Source: Phragmites australis
Lineage: Eukaryota > Streptophyta > Magnoliopsida > Poales > Poaceae
Assembly (NCBI RefSeq): GCF_958298935.1
Contig: NC_084932.1
Location: 18,889,501-18,953,500 of the forward strand
DNA length: 64,000 nucleotides
Direction of reading: 5' to 3'
Shown: piece by piece, positions 20,911 through 32,299 of the stretch
Layout: each line of letters begins with the position of its first letter
How positions within the stretch are numbered: the first letter of the stretch is position 1
Notes under the pieces: generated by a model
Seen by the model: only the letters and a program-made list of their open reading frames with translations
The model's database searches: none
Told to the model about the DNA's origin: nothing
Made by a program: the position numbers and the translations under genes

Positions 20911-21414
20911 GGGTTCGCGTTTGGTTGCTGTATGGCCTTAGCCTAGCTTGTATTAGTGAGTCAGATTCATTTGAGCCATGTGGTGTGTATGCATTTTGTT
21001 TTGTTGGATGCATATGCTCAGCCTAGCGGAGAATATATTATATTTGATTGTCCGTATGGGTACATGTTGCATGAGATTGAAATAAAAAAGCAAGTGTTAA
21101 CATGATATTTATTTTGCACAAACACACTCTATAGTACTTAATTTATCATATTAAACCTTAATCCAATTTGAAGTATACTAATATGAGTTAATACTCACTA
21201 ATCATACGCTAATACTATCATTATCTGAGTGCAGGCCTACCTCCCACGAGCCTAGCTTTGGAGAAACGGCTAATTTATGCATTTCCACTCAGCTATGCTG
21301 ATAAGCCCTTTTTGAATCCCGTGAGCCAAATCCAGGAGCGCATGCAGGCAACCAAACTGCTCCCTATATCTTATGGGTCTGGTTTGACCATATACAGGCA
21401 ACGAAACACACTCG
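20911..21414. mobile_element. Possible MITE or short DNA element with degenerate inverted ends
   Basis: The left end GGGTTCGCGTTTGGTTGCTG resembles the reverse complement of the right end (CGAGTGTGTTTCGTTGCCTG). A further internal copy GGGAGCAGTTTGGTTGCCTG lies at 21345-21364 on the minus strand. Ends of the GCGTTTGGTTGCC type are common in grass DNA elements. No clear target duplication is seen, so the boundaries and class are tentative. Confidence 0.4.
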
Positions 21415-22779
21415 TAATGGTTCACGTGGCAAGCTGTCTTAATCTATTTAGAATACGAGAAATTCATACAGAATTTGTGCAGCTTTATATAAGAACCACG
21501 GAACAATAGAATTTCAAATGGTTCTTTAAGAGCTAATGAGTTCAGGGTTTATTTTTCAAAATAAGTGGAGGGTTCATTTTTATAGTAATATTAATTAAAA
21601 ATAATTAAATAGCAATGAAAATTACCCATATTCCCGCCTCCACAAAGTCTATTCCATCATATATGTTTCCTACAACTTTAACTTTGGGCAGTGGTACGAC
21701 AATACGTGTACTCCCAATCCGCAGTATTCGATTTGAAACTTCAGTAATCCTTTTAATTAAATGTTTTCCTGGTGTTTATATACGGGCATCATCCTGTATC
21801 TATATTGGACTGATGCATTTTTAGCTCCAAATGAGGCATATACCTGTGCGCATCTTCATGCTTTAGTCATTCTAGAAGAGGTTTTGGTATAGCTTCTTCA
21901 TCGCTTTTTTGCATTCGAAGTTTCACAGATCCCTTGCTTCAATAGCCAACAGAAGTATTTCATTTATACAATTATTATTCGGTACCTATAAAGATGGATT
22001 TATGCCATTCTTGCTCATGCTAATGATCAGGATATCATCACCAGCAAGGAAGAGTATATTCTTAAAAAAAAGAATATTAGTAGTTGAATATATTTACAAA
22101 CTGCCATGAATATGGTCTAAACTTTAGAAGGAATATCAGTAGTTGATAATATTTCTTTTTTTCTTTATTTTCCTTTTTGTTTGTTTGATATCTTCATATT
22201 CTCCTTCCTACTCATTTAATAATGTTAACATTGTACCTTTTATATTTGATCTGACACAATTTATTTGAGCTTTGTTCTGTAATATTTGGAGACGTCCAAC
22301 TACCAAAACCAGAAGTTTTGTAAGAGGACTGTGCTTCTGGCCTTGTGCAACGTTCATTTTTGGGCCTTGTGGCGCTTGAAGAAGCATTAGTGCATGAATG
22401 CTTCATCCTGGTCATCTTTTGAAATAGTGTGCCATGGCCCCAGCAGCACACCCTGCTTGCACCATTTCCCTTGCTCAGCGTGGATCAAGCATGCAGGATC
22501 AGCTTGCATTTTGGAGTCAGAAGTCAGAACCCAGTGGATTCTGCTAAAGCATTCAAAGTTCAAAATTAAACCAGCATACCGCATATTTTGTGGGAATCAA
22601 AACTGAATGCAGTGCCACAAGCCAAAAATCAATACGACTCAATAATCGATACAAAATCACAAGCATTCAAAGGTTAAAAATCAATACAACTCAAGTCAAA
22701 AATGGAAAAATAGACAACATATATTACCATATTTGCTAAAACAGACAACATATCGATGTATTTACAAATCTAGCACTCG
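21415..22779. other. No gene recognised; unassigned open frames
   Basis: Short open frames on both strands (21909-22109 plus; 22212-22451 and 22387-22584 minus) look weakly protein-like, for example DPACLIHAEQGKWCKQG on the minus strand, but I cannot place them. A short imperfect repeat (AAAAATCAATAC(G/A)ACTCAA) occurs near 22625 and 22677. The stretch borders the MULE remnant and may hold its outer sequence. Confidence 0.35.
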
Positions 22780-25700
22780 TATTCGGTACTCAAATTCCGG
22801 AAAACATAGGCCCGGGACATATTCGGCACCTGGGCAACAATACCGTATTCGTCACCTCAGATGCCGCATACGGCGCTACTTTTGGCGCCCAACACCTCTT
22901 GTTGCTGCTTTCGGCGCGCGGTCAAGTCGTGTCATGTCGCCGTCACTTCATGTCTCTCTACTTTTCGCTATAGAATGAGAGCATCAGTGCATGCACGAGC
23001 CGCAGCGTGAGAAGAGAGCAGAAGCGCGAGCAAAGGAGGAGAGGAGAGGAGAAGCAGCAGCGTAGCACGTGGAGAGGAAAGGAGAGGAGAAGTAGCGTGA
23101 GGTGAGAAGTAGCAGCAGCATGAAGAGTGGAGAATCAGCCCGAGACAAAGAGCAGCAGCAGCGCGAGATACAATAAATACTTAAATTATGTTTTTTATTA
23201 GTACTTGCAGTAATAACAGTAATTTCAGTGTTTAATCCATTTAATTATATTTGTTCAATTATTTGCTTAGTTTGATTATATGAATCTGATTATTTGTTTA
23301 ATTAGTGTAATAGTAATTCACGTGAATTTGTATAATAGTAATTAGCTTGATGTTGTGTAATAGTAATTATTTGCTTAGGTTAGTAGATTGTATAATAGTA
23401 ATTAGCATGAATTTCATTAGTCAAAAAAACTCGGGGTGGACAGAAATATTCGATCCAAATCATAATGCATCGTTAAATTGTCAAATTGAATTTTTGAACT
23501 AATAGTGGTGTGTATCGGTCTAATTAGTTTTTTTAATGCAATCCATTAAAATAATGATGCACATATGAACTCCTAGCCTTAATTAAATAAAAGAAGCAGT
23601 TATGAAGTAAAATAGAGGAATGTTTTAGTGTCTTGTACTCACCGTAGACTCTATTACTCCCCTCAGCCCACTCAGCATAAACAAATCTATGAATAGGTTA
23701 ATAGTACAGTATCAATTTATAATACGATTGAATATTTGCTCAATATAACTTTTATGTTAGTTTAAATATTATTTTAATTCAATATTGAATATTAATTATT
23801 TTATTTTAATTCAATAATGATGATTTAATTAGCATTGTTAATTACTTAAACATTTAGCATGTGTATAATGCAAACATATAAGTAGTAATTTTATTAGATG
23901 TATATTTCTTTAGCAAATACGATATGACTTTCCATATTTATTGTGGAGAACGTTCCACAGTTTTGCACGAGAGGCTTGAAACAATTCAGAACTGCCAGCG
24001 CATAGAGAGTTTAGTTGAGATACCTAATGACCTAGATGACCTGAAATTACATATTATGAGCCTTTTACGTGTAAACCAGCAATTCTATACTATTGTCCTG
24101 GAGGGTGTGCTGCCATGAGTTGTTCTCAACAGCTCAATCATTGTCCATACATTGTTCGAGATGAAAAGGAACAACGCATAGGTTTTGTACTCACGCAAGA
24201 TATTGGAGAACTTTGATATGGTGGTGTATGTAAAAATAGTGCCATGACTGGTGCATGGTGATGTAGTGAGTACCGTGGAAGGATCAGGCTAGCAGGTGAT
24301 GCATGAAGAGGATGGAGGGCATGTCGAGGAGGGCAATTCCGGTAGAGATAGAGCTAGAGTGGACCATTCTGATGTAGATACAGGATGCATGGATGATGAA
24401 GCCAGTGGTAGCGGGGATGAAGAAGATGCTGACAATGATGACCCGGTGCTGGCGATCCAGTACTTTTGTGGTGCTGGTTTACTGGATTGTGGAGTCGTTG
24501 AGTATAACACCTTATCTAACTAGGGATACTAGAATAGAGACATACAGGTCGAGCAACAATTTTGTAACAGGGGGAGGTCGTCCACTTTATTAGCAACTAT
24601 GCTATAATGACAAGAAGGGACCACAAGTGCACCCGATCTAACCCTACAGAGTACGAGGTCAGGTGTTTCAAGCATCCGATTTGTCCTTACTTCGTACGAG
24701 CACATAAGCTAGAATATAAGAACTATTTTGTCATCAGTAGACACACCCTACAGACATGCAGCGAAGAGGGTATTAGGAATGTGAGCCATGCCGTTGATGT
24801 GAGGTTGATAGCCCAACTTCTCATCACCCTTGTTGGCACGAACATTTGTTTGTCGCCAAAATCCATTATGGAGGAGGTGCAGACTAAGACGGGTATGCTG
24901 ATCAATTACCACACCGTGTGGCGAGCGAAGCAGAAGGCATTAAAGATGCTATTTGGAAGCTTCGAGGAGTCTTACAACTATATTCTAAGGCTACTGCGGA
25001 AGATTGCCATGACGAATCTAGGGACTCAGTGGGTGATGGCGGATGAGTCGATCAAGCTAGAGGATGGGTCATACAGCACCACTGACCAATACTCTGGTCC
25101 TTTGGGCAATGCATCGAAGCTTTCAGATATTGTAGACCATTTCTATGCGTGGATACCACATTTCTGAGCAGCAAGTACCATAGTATCCTTATGACAGCGA
25201 TGGTGGTAGGTGCAAATAATCAGATCATTCATCTCACCTTTGCAATTGTTGAGAGTGAGAATAATGATAGCTGGTTGTGGTTCCTCACTTTGTTGAGGAC
25301 ACGTGTCGTGGGCAACAGGAAACGAGTTTGCATCATCTCTGACCGCAACACGTGCCTTCTACATGCGTTGGACGTGCTGTATGATAGCACAAACTACTTC
25401 ATTGCATGGCATGATGTGGAGAGAAGGTGGTTCATGCGCCACTTGGGAGCGAACCTATACACAAGGTACTGTAGCAAGTCTCTTGTAAAGGGATTCAAAG
25501 GTTTGTGTTTGTAGAACCAGCAGGTGAAGTTCAACGAGATATGGAGAGAGTTAAATGAGACCATCTACGAACGCAAAGGGTTGGGGGACAAACTATCATT
25601 AGCCATTCACGTGCTATGTTTAGCCAATGAATAGCGGGGAAGCCGGCGGAGCGTTGGGCCCTAATCCATGACACTCACGGTGCCAGATTAACACTTAGAA

Positions 25701-26345
25701 TTTAAATGATCATATTGAACCCTATCTTATGCAAATAGGCCTTCTAAAATTTTTGTATACCATGTTAGGTACACCATTATGACAACAAACATAATGGAGG
25801 CGTTCAACAATGTCCTAAAGGGAGTACAGGGCCTCCCATTGTGTGCCATCATTGAGCTCACATTCTATAAAATGGCGGACTACTTTCAAGATTGTGGTAA
25901 TGCTACTATGAATTGCAGTATGTAGTTCGCACCTAAGGTGGAGGCAATATTATCCAGAAGGAGAAACAAGGCACATTTTCATCGGACGAGGATCTACGAC
26001 ATGGCCAACAATGACTTTGAGATCATGTGCCGCCGTAGGTATGCTTCAGGGTATAGCGCAGAAGACACCGTGCAGCAATGTCAATTTGGCCCTCACGAGG
26101 CGAAGCGCACATACAATAAGCCAAAACTGCACCATATCCCGTGCTCGCATGTATTAGCCGCTTGCAGGGACATGAGCGGCAATGACAGATCAGAGTACGT
26201 AGCATCGTACTTCACAATAGATGCATTGAGAAGCACATGATTTCCAAAGATGCGGTCCTTCAACATTGGAAGCAGCTACAAAGCGATCGAGGGGCCTACA
26301 TGGGTACCTTATTCCCAAGCAGGACGCATGGATCCTAGAAGGCTG
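22780..26345 (+). mobile_element. MULE (Mutator-like) element remnant
   Basis: A decayed MuDR-type transposase (see the separate entry) is preceded by a non-coding region whose left part (22780-22980) is unusually CG-rich, with repeated TTCGGC(A/G) and GGCGC motifs (TTCGGCACCTGGG, CATACGGCGC, TTTGGCGCCC, TTTCGGCGCGCG), as in the terminal and subterminal parts of MULEs. I could not identify a matching right terminal inverted repeat because the element is cut at about 26345 by the tail of a Ty3/gypsy retrotransposon. The left boundary is therefore approximate. Confidence 0.65.
23924..26345 (+). pseudogene. MuDR-family transposase, broken
   Basis: Transposases of this family cut and paste Mutator-like elements through a DDE active site. 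Seen in order: an N-terminal part (MTFHIYCGERSTV); an acidic linker (24300-24480); a zinc-binding region (YEVRCFKHPICPYFVRAHK, then HTLQTC); SIMEEVQTKTGMLINYHTVW; the catalytic core with DTTFLSSKYHSIL (first Asp, about 25153), VCIISDRN (second Asp) and IMEAFNNVLKGVQGLP (Glu); and a SWIM-type finger (KLHHIPCSHVLAACRD, 26125-26175). A frameshift at about 25150 and stops at 25512, 25632, 25921 and 26238 disable it. An 82-bp intron (25687-25768) is apparent from the reading HGA-R-YTIMTTN, but its donor reads AT instead of GT. The C-terminus FNIGSSYKAIEGPTWVPYSQ is cut off by gypsy sequence. Confidence 0.88.
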
Positions 26346-26522
26346 ATGAGCCCATGGATCCTTCAGATACAATCAATACTATTAATATTCCTCAAATTAT
26401 ATAAGGTCCAATTACAAGAGCACATGCGCGACAATTAAACAACCAGGTGAACTCGTTCCTTACTGTTCATGCTTCTTTGGATGGATTACTACTAAATTCT
26501 TATGATTTTTATTGCTTAGGAA
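26345..26522 (+). repeat. 3' internal tail of retrotransposon B, extra copy
   Basis: The stretch CCTTCAGATAC, ATTAATATTCCTCAAAT, AGGTCCAATTACAAGAGCAC and GTGAACTCGTTCCTTACTG repeats 33150-33270 with about 95% identity. It encodes the end of the polyprotein ([14 protein letters not shown] in the other copy). It joins directly to MULE transposase sequence on its left. Confidence 0.92.
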
Positions 26523-27260
26523 TGTAGAAAACCACCACAACCTTACCCTGATGTCACCCCTCGAAGGCCAAGTCTACTTGGACTCGAGGCTAAGCTCTAG
26601 TCGTGTTCGAAGTCATGGTCATGATCGTGGTCGAGTCTCAGGACAACACATCAATAAAACGGGCATAACTCTCTCATACGAAGTCCGTTTTAGACAATCT
26701 TTGACATTCTGGAAACTTTACGATGGGCCCTTTCCGATGATATGAGCTCGACCAAATATTCCTTATAGTTAGTCAGAGTCAAATAAATAAGGTGTTGCGT
26801 CACCGATTTGGACCTAGTTGGGTCTTGTAATCGTGTCAGGGTCGGAGTCCATGTTGTGTACACCTCTTTCCATGGCTGCACAACCCTAGGTTTACCTCCT
26901 CACATCCCCATATATGCACAGTAGCCATCATAGTTTTATACAGTTTTGCTTAAATTATTCTGCTTCATACAGTTTTGCCACTTGTTCGGTTTGTGGAACC
27001 CCAACTCAAGCACTTTAGTGGTAATTAGCAATATTCAGATTGCATATACCTGTTCTTGCTTGTGTTCTTGATTCGCTTGTAGAAAAAGCCTTCTTGGCAA
27101 GGTCAACCGCGTCTTAGCACGGTCGATGACTACGGAGTAGTGGTGTAGTGGTTGCGAGGGTTCTCGATCTATCTTGGTCAGAGCCTTTGGATCATCAACG
27201 TTGAAACTCCACCAATTGACTTATCTTATTATGTTCGGAAGATTGGGTAATCGCGCATCA
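26523..27260 (+). repeat. LTR of retrotransposon B (boundaries approximate)
   Basis: The stretch from TGTAGAAAACC to GCGCATCA lies between the internal tail and the primer binding site, is TG...CA bounded and about 738 bp long. The right end is firm because the primer site follows after two bases; the left end is inferred from TG after the tail, and an alternative start is TGATGTCACCCC at about 26547. Confidence 0.65.
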
Positions 27261-27262
27261 AG

Positions 27263-27274
27263 TGGTATCAGAGC
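27263..27274 (+). other. Primer binding site (initiator tRNA-Met) of retrotransposon B
   Basis: TGGTATCAGAGC is the standard complement of the 3' end of plant initiator methionine tRNA and lies two bases after the LTR. Confidence 0.92.
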
Positions 27275-27534
27275 CTCAGTTCCATTACCTAGAGTCAAGA
27301 AAATTACCCCACAAAAAGATTTATATTTTAGTTCTTCCGTTGTCCAAACCACTTTGAGCTTTTCGCAATTTTGTTTTTAGTTTCGCGTGGTTGAGTTTGA
27401 GTCCATCGTCGGTGTCTTTGTTGCTAGTCTTGGTCATCGTGTTCTAATTTCTAGTGTGAAGTCTTCGCTGTTATAGTTGTCGGGTATCCCGTCCTCGCCT
27501 TGTTTGCTATAGCTGAGATTGTGTCTCTAGTCGA

Positions 27535-28005
27535 GTCGACCATCAAGTTGTGTTCGACCACTAGTTGCTTTAACCATCTACTCGTGTTCGACCACTAGTC
27601 AAGTCAACCATCAAGTCGTGTTCGACCACTAGTCGCTTTAACCATCTACTCATGTTCAACCACTAGTCGAGTCGACCATCAAGTCGTGTTCGACCACTAG
27701 TCGCTTTAACCATCTACTCGAGTTCGACCACTAGTCGAGTCGACCTAAGTCATATTCGACCACTAGTCGCTTTAACCATCTACTCGAGTTTGACCACTAG
27801 TCGAGTCGACCATCAAGTCGTGTTCCTTCACTAGTCGCTTTAACCATCTACTCGAGTTCGACCACTAGTCAAGTCGACCATCAAGTCATGTTCAACCACT
27901 ATTTGCGTCAACCATATACTCGAGTTCGACATGCAGTCAAGTCGACCATCTACTCAGGTTCGACTAATAGTCGCTTCAACCATCTACTCGGGTTTGATCA
28001 CTAGT
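27535..28005. repeat. 68-bp minisatellite in the leader of retrotransposon B
   Basis: The unit contains GTCGACCATCAAGTCGTG, TTCGACCACTAG, TCGCTTTAACCATCTACTCG and GTTCGACCACTAGTCGA. Unit starts at 27535, 27603, 27671, 27739, 27805 and 27873 give spacings of 68, 68, 68, 66 and 68 bp; the 66-bp step is a 2-bp deletion. Shorter degenerate units with the same core continue to about 28090, including a 17-bp unit GGATTCGACCATCCTTT repeated near 28043. The array sits between primer site and gag. It is not multiple-of-three coding sequence. Confidence 0.93.
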
Positions 28006-28504
28006 CATTTCTGACCACCTCTTCAGATTCGACCACTAGTTGGATTCGACCATCCTTTCGGATTCGACCATCCTTTCGGATTCGACTATCAATTTGATTT
28101 TGCCTCCACAGTCTAGTTGAGTACATCTATTTCTGGCTGCTCTCGGACACCCCCATACACCCTTCATATCGAGCATTGTCCGACAAAGTTTGAGTAGCAA
28201 TCCATAGCCAAAACAGAGGTAGACAAAGTTCAAAGAGAGAGTATCCTTTTATTACCTTTATACTCCTGCTCTCCGAAAAAAGTTTGTGACCCATGTATCT
28301 CACTGGTCTTAGTAAAGGCAATAGAAGAGTTTTGAGTTTGTGTCACATTCGTAAAAAAAGGAAAAGAAAAGTAAGCAAGAAGCAAAGAGTGCAAAAAAGA
28401 GAGAGGTAATTAAAAAAAGAGAGAATTAGTTTGCATTGCGAATTTTGTTCTATTGTGCTTGTGTCTGTTATAGTTTTTAGCTTGTTTGAACTAGTTTTAG
28501 GAAC

Positions 28505-28726
28505 ATGTTCGGGTCAGCAACTGTGATGAGTACTTCGGACTTTTATTTAGCTTTACTAAATATTGCCTGGCCAAGCTACACCTTCTCTCGATTAGAACAG
28601 TTTCTCCCCTTGCAACTATCTAACTTGCACCCGATAAGGTACCACGAACCATCCACCGATTGTGCCAACTGCGGTGATTGGAAAGAACACTTGCAAGAGC
28701 GTGGTAAGATGCTTGAGAGTGTGTGA
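28505..28726 (+). CDS. Short leader ORF upstream of gag in retrotransposon B
   Basis: An uninterrupted 73-codon frame starts at ATG 28505 and ends at TGA 28724. It is notable because the surrounding leader is littered with stops and because it contains DCANCGDWKEHLQERGKML, a CxxC pair followed by a charged helix-like stretch. It lies in the same phase as the gag start at 28796, about 70 bp downstream, with the TGA between. It could be a translated upstream ORF or the ancestral N-terminus of gag now cut off by a stop. I do not recognise a family, and it may be fortuitous. Confidence 0.35.
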   Translation: MFGSATVMSTSDFYLALLNIAWPSYTFSRLEQFLPLQLSNLHPIRYHEPSTDCANCGDWKEHLQERGKMLESV

Positions 28727-28795
28727 CTCCATCTCCACCACCTAATAGTCGATAAGGATAATTTATCTTTCATTATTTTCTATCTTCGACTAACC

Positions 28796-30058
28796 ATGGC
28801 AGGAGAAGCATCAAATGCATAGGAGTGTGTTTTGAGGGAAGAACTCACAATGGTGTTGAATGATCATCGACAAGCTATTACTGATGACTTCGATAAGAAG
28901 CTTACAGAGAAAAACACTACATTGCAACGACTTAATGATAGTATTTTCATGCTCAATACACGCTTTGATCGAGTGCTTAATCAGCCACCAAACCATGGGC
29001 GTGTGGATCCTCGTGGCGCAGATCATGAGCAAGAGGAGTCCGTCGTAGATGATGAAATTTTGAGGCAAGAATAAGACGCCTTTGATGAACAATAACGGGA
29101 CCGATTAAACTTCAACTGTCAAGGTATGAGAGGTAATAATTTTCAGCAACATAAGCTACGTGTTAATGATGATCCATTTGCTAAGGTTAAGTTTATCATA
29201 TCATCTTTTGCGGGTGCTTATGATGTTGAAAAGTATTTAGATTGGGAGATGACGGTTGTACAGAAGTTTAATGCTCATTTAGTTCCTGAAGTGCATAGAG
29301 TTAGGCAAGCCACTAGTGAATTTAAAGAATTTGCAATTATCTGGTGGAATAGAGTATGCATCAATGGATAAGCGCCTACCACATGTAATGCATTAAAGGT
29401 TGCTATGCGTAATAGGTTTGTTCCACCCTCTTTTAAACGTGATTTGTGTAAGAAATTGCAACACTTAAACCAATGTGATAGATCCGTAGAAGAATATTAT
29501 CAGGAGCTACAAATTAGTATGCTATGTTGTGATATTATTGAGGATGAAGAAGCTGCAATGGCACGCTTTTATGGAGGGTTAAAGCGTGAAATTTAGAATA
29601 TAGTTGATTACAAAGAATACAATAGTGTTCCTAGATTGTTCCAACTTGCATGTCTGGCAGAAAAAGAATTGCAGGGACGACAACAGAGGCCAAGTAGCAA
29701 TTTTGAAAGCACGACCACATTAAAATCAACACCGGGATAAGTCAAAATAGCCCTACGTTTAGCTACACGGTCTGCTACCCCCTTCTCGAGTTGGGCGCGT
29801 TCAGCAGTACCTTCAACACCGTCGCATCTCCCAAGGTAAGAAAATCCGTAAGTGTGCAAGGTCCAGCCATGAGCTCTTTTTTGGTTGCTTCTACAAGTTG
29901 ATCGACCGGGATTGTATGCCACCGATGCAAGAGAATGGGCCACATCAAGAAAGATTGCCCAAGTCAGCGAGCGTACATTGTAACAGAAGACGATGGATAT
30001 GTAAGTTTTAGTGATTTTGAGGATGAATATGCACTTGCAGCTAACCATGCAGGTGATT
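28796..30058 (+). pseudogene. gag: gag of retrotransposon B (broken)
   Basis: The likely start is ATG 28796 (MAGEASNA), followed by a TAG at 28820 and then the same frame (ECVLREELTMVLNDHRQAIT). The gag core is visible as KVKFIISSFAGAYDVEKYLD, WEMTVVQKF, FAIIWWNRVC, NRFVPPSFKRDLCKKLQHLN and DRSVEEYYQELQ, matching the Retrotrans_gag domain. A zinc knuckle CHRCKRMGHIKKDC (C-x2-C-x4-H-x4-C) is intact at about 29920-29961, followed by an acidic tail (VTEDDGYVSFSDFEDEYALA). Stops at 28820, 29369 and 29594, and a frame change between 29600 and 29900, break it. Confidence 0.82.
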
Positions 30059-30119
30059 AGGATGGTCGTGATACGGATATCAACCATGAGGAAGTGTTAG
30101 ATAGCACTGCCACAGAGGA

Positions 30120-30900
30120 TTATCGGACTCTCATTGTGCAGCGAGTGTTAAGCACTCAAGCGGAACAGCTACAACACCATAATTTATTTAAGATGTTCCT
30201 CATAGTCAAGGATTATCGTGTTTGAGTTATTATTGATGGAGGAAGCTGCAACAACTTGGTAAGTTCAGATATGATCAAGAAGCTTGCCTTGCCGATAAGA
30301 AACCATCCTCACCCTTATCATATTCAATGGTTCAACAACAATGGTAAGGTGAAGGTAATGCAAATAGCTAGGGTGCATTTTTGTATTGGTTCATACCATG
30401 ATTGTGCTGATTTCAATGTAGTACTCATGCAAGCATGTTCACTTTTGTTAGCACGACCATGAGAGTTTGATATTGATGCAACACATCATGGTAGAAGTAA
30501 TAAGTATACCCTTATGCATGAAAGAAAGAAAATAACTTTTCTACCTTTAACCCTTGTTGAAATTGTGAAATGTGAACAAGAGATAGCTGAAAATAAGAGA
30601 AAAGACTTTGAGAATGAATCTGAAAATCAGCAAGTAGCAAAAAAATGTTTTTCCACCCAAAAAGGAGAAATCAACAATACCTTCTAAATTTGATGGAATT
30701 AGACTAAAAGGGTGTGTTATGCTTGCTACTAAATTTGACCTTGCTGAAATTTGTGATAAAGAGCTGCCATGCTATGCTTTGATATGCAAAGATACTTTAG
30801 TTTCATTCAAGAATATATCTAGTTCTTTGCCTCCTACTGTTGCTAATCTTTTGCAGCAGTTTGTGGATGTTTTTCCAGGTGAGGTTCCCTCGGGATTACC
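30120..30900 (+). pseudogene. Aspartic protease and linker, retrotransposon B
   Basis: After the gag tail, the reading RTLIVQRVLS...HNLFKMFLIVKDYRV leads to IIDGGSCNNLVSSDMIKKL, the retropepsin active-site motif (D-G-G-S in place of D-S/T-G) and helix that follows. HPHPYHIQWFNNNGKVKVMQ and VHFCIGSYHDCADFNVVLM complete the domain. A stop (TGA, about 30223) precedes the motif and another follows LLLARP at 30460. The linker VDVFPGEVPSGLPPT at 30866-30908 is the conserved start of the reverse transcriptase N-terminus. Confidence 0.8.
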
Positions 30901-32290
30901 ACCTACTTGAAGGATTGAGCATTAGATTGATTTGATTCTAGGAGCAACTTTGTCAAACTATGCAACATATAGGACCAACCAGGAAGAGACTAAGAAAATT
31001 TAGTGACAAGTCCAAGATCTATTGGATCGTGGGTATGTACGAGAAAGTCTTAGCCCTTATGTATTCCCGTTCTTTTGGTTCCTAAGAAAGACGATAGTTG
31101 GCATATGTGTGTTGATTATAGAGCCATCAATAATATTACTATAAGATATTGTCACCCTATCCCTAGGTTAGATGATATGCTTTATGAGTTGAGTGGTTCT
31201 ATAATTTTCACTAAAATTGACTTGCAAAGTGGATACCACCAAATTAGGATGAAACTTGGAGATAAATGAAAAACAACATTTAAAACTAAGTTTGGTTTGT
31301 ATGAGTGGTTAATAATACCTTTTAGGTTAACTAATGCACCTAGTACTTTCACGCGATTGATGAACGAAGTTTACGTGCTTTTATTGAAAGATTTGTGGTG
31401 ATTTACTTTGATGACATCTTGATTTACAGCAAGTCATATGAACTACACTTTGATCACTTACGTGCTATTTTTAACGCTTTGAGAGATTGCATGTTTGTTT
31501 GGTAACCTCGAAAAGTGCACCTTTTGCGCAGATTGAGTCTTTTTTCTTGGCTATGTTGTTACTGCATAGGGAATATAGGTGGATGAAACAAAATTCGAAG
31601 CCATAAAGAGTTGGCCAACTTCTAAGACTGTTACACAAGTGAGAAGATTTCATGGTCTTACGGGTTTCTATCGGCGATTTGTGCGGGATTTCAGCACCAT
31701 TGCTGCTCCATTAAACGAGTTGAGAAAGAAATGAGTAGTTTTCAAATGGGGACCTGCACAAGAACAAGCATTCAAGTTATTGAAAGAGAAGCGCACCCAT
31801 GCTCCATTACTCCAACTTCCTGATTTTGGTAAGACCTTTGAACTAGAATGTGATGCTAGTGGGATTGGAATTGGAGGTGTGCGAATTCAAGAAGGTAAAC
31901 ATGTTGCTTGTTTCAGCGAGAAATTAAGTGTGCCAAGTTAGAATTATTCCACTTATGATAATGTATGCTTTAGTTCGTGTGCTTGAAACTTGGCAACATT
32001 ATCTATGGTCCAAATAATTTGTTATACATTCTGATTATGAATTGCTGAAACATATTAGAAGTCAAGCTAAACTGAATAAACGACATGCTAAATGGGTAGA
32101 ATTTATTGAATATTTTCCATATGTCATAAAACATAAGAAAATAAAGGACAATGTGATCGCTAATGCGCTTTCTAGTTGTTATACCATGTTATCTCAACTT
32201 GATCGTAAGATTTTTGGTTTAGAGACTATTAAGGACTTTTATGCTGTTGATTTAGACTTTAAAGATGTGCTTGAACATTCTAAAGAAGGG
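30901..32290 (+). pseudogene. pol: Reverse transcriptase and RNase H, retrotransposon B
   Basis: Seen in order: [57 protein letters not shown] (then a TGA at 31267), [13 protein letters not shown], and in another frame [20 protein letters not shown] with the catalytic YFDD. RNase H follows with LECDASGIGIGGVRIQEGKH (31846 onwards) and ANALSSCYTMLSQL. The C-terminal linker is KIFGLETIKDFYAVDLDFKD. Several frame changes (for example near 31380 and 31500) and stops show long inactivity. Confidence 0.85.
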
Positions 32291-32299
32291 AAAACATAG

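Noticed and set aside
27535..28005. CRISPR-like array
   Set aside because: The 68-bp units are contiguous without unique spacers, lie in a retrotransposon leader of a plant genome, and no cas genes exist. It is a minisatellite.
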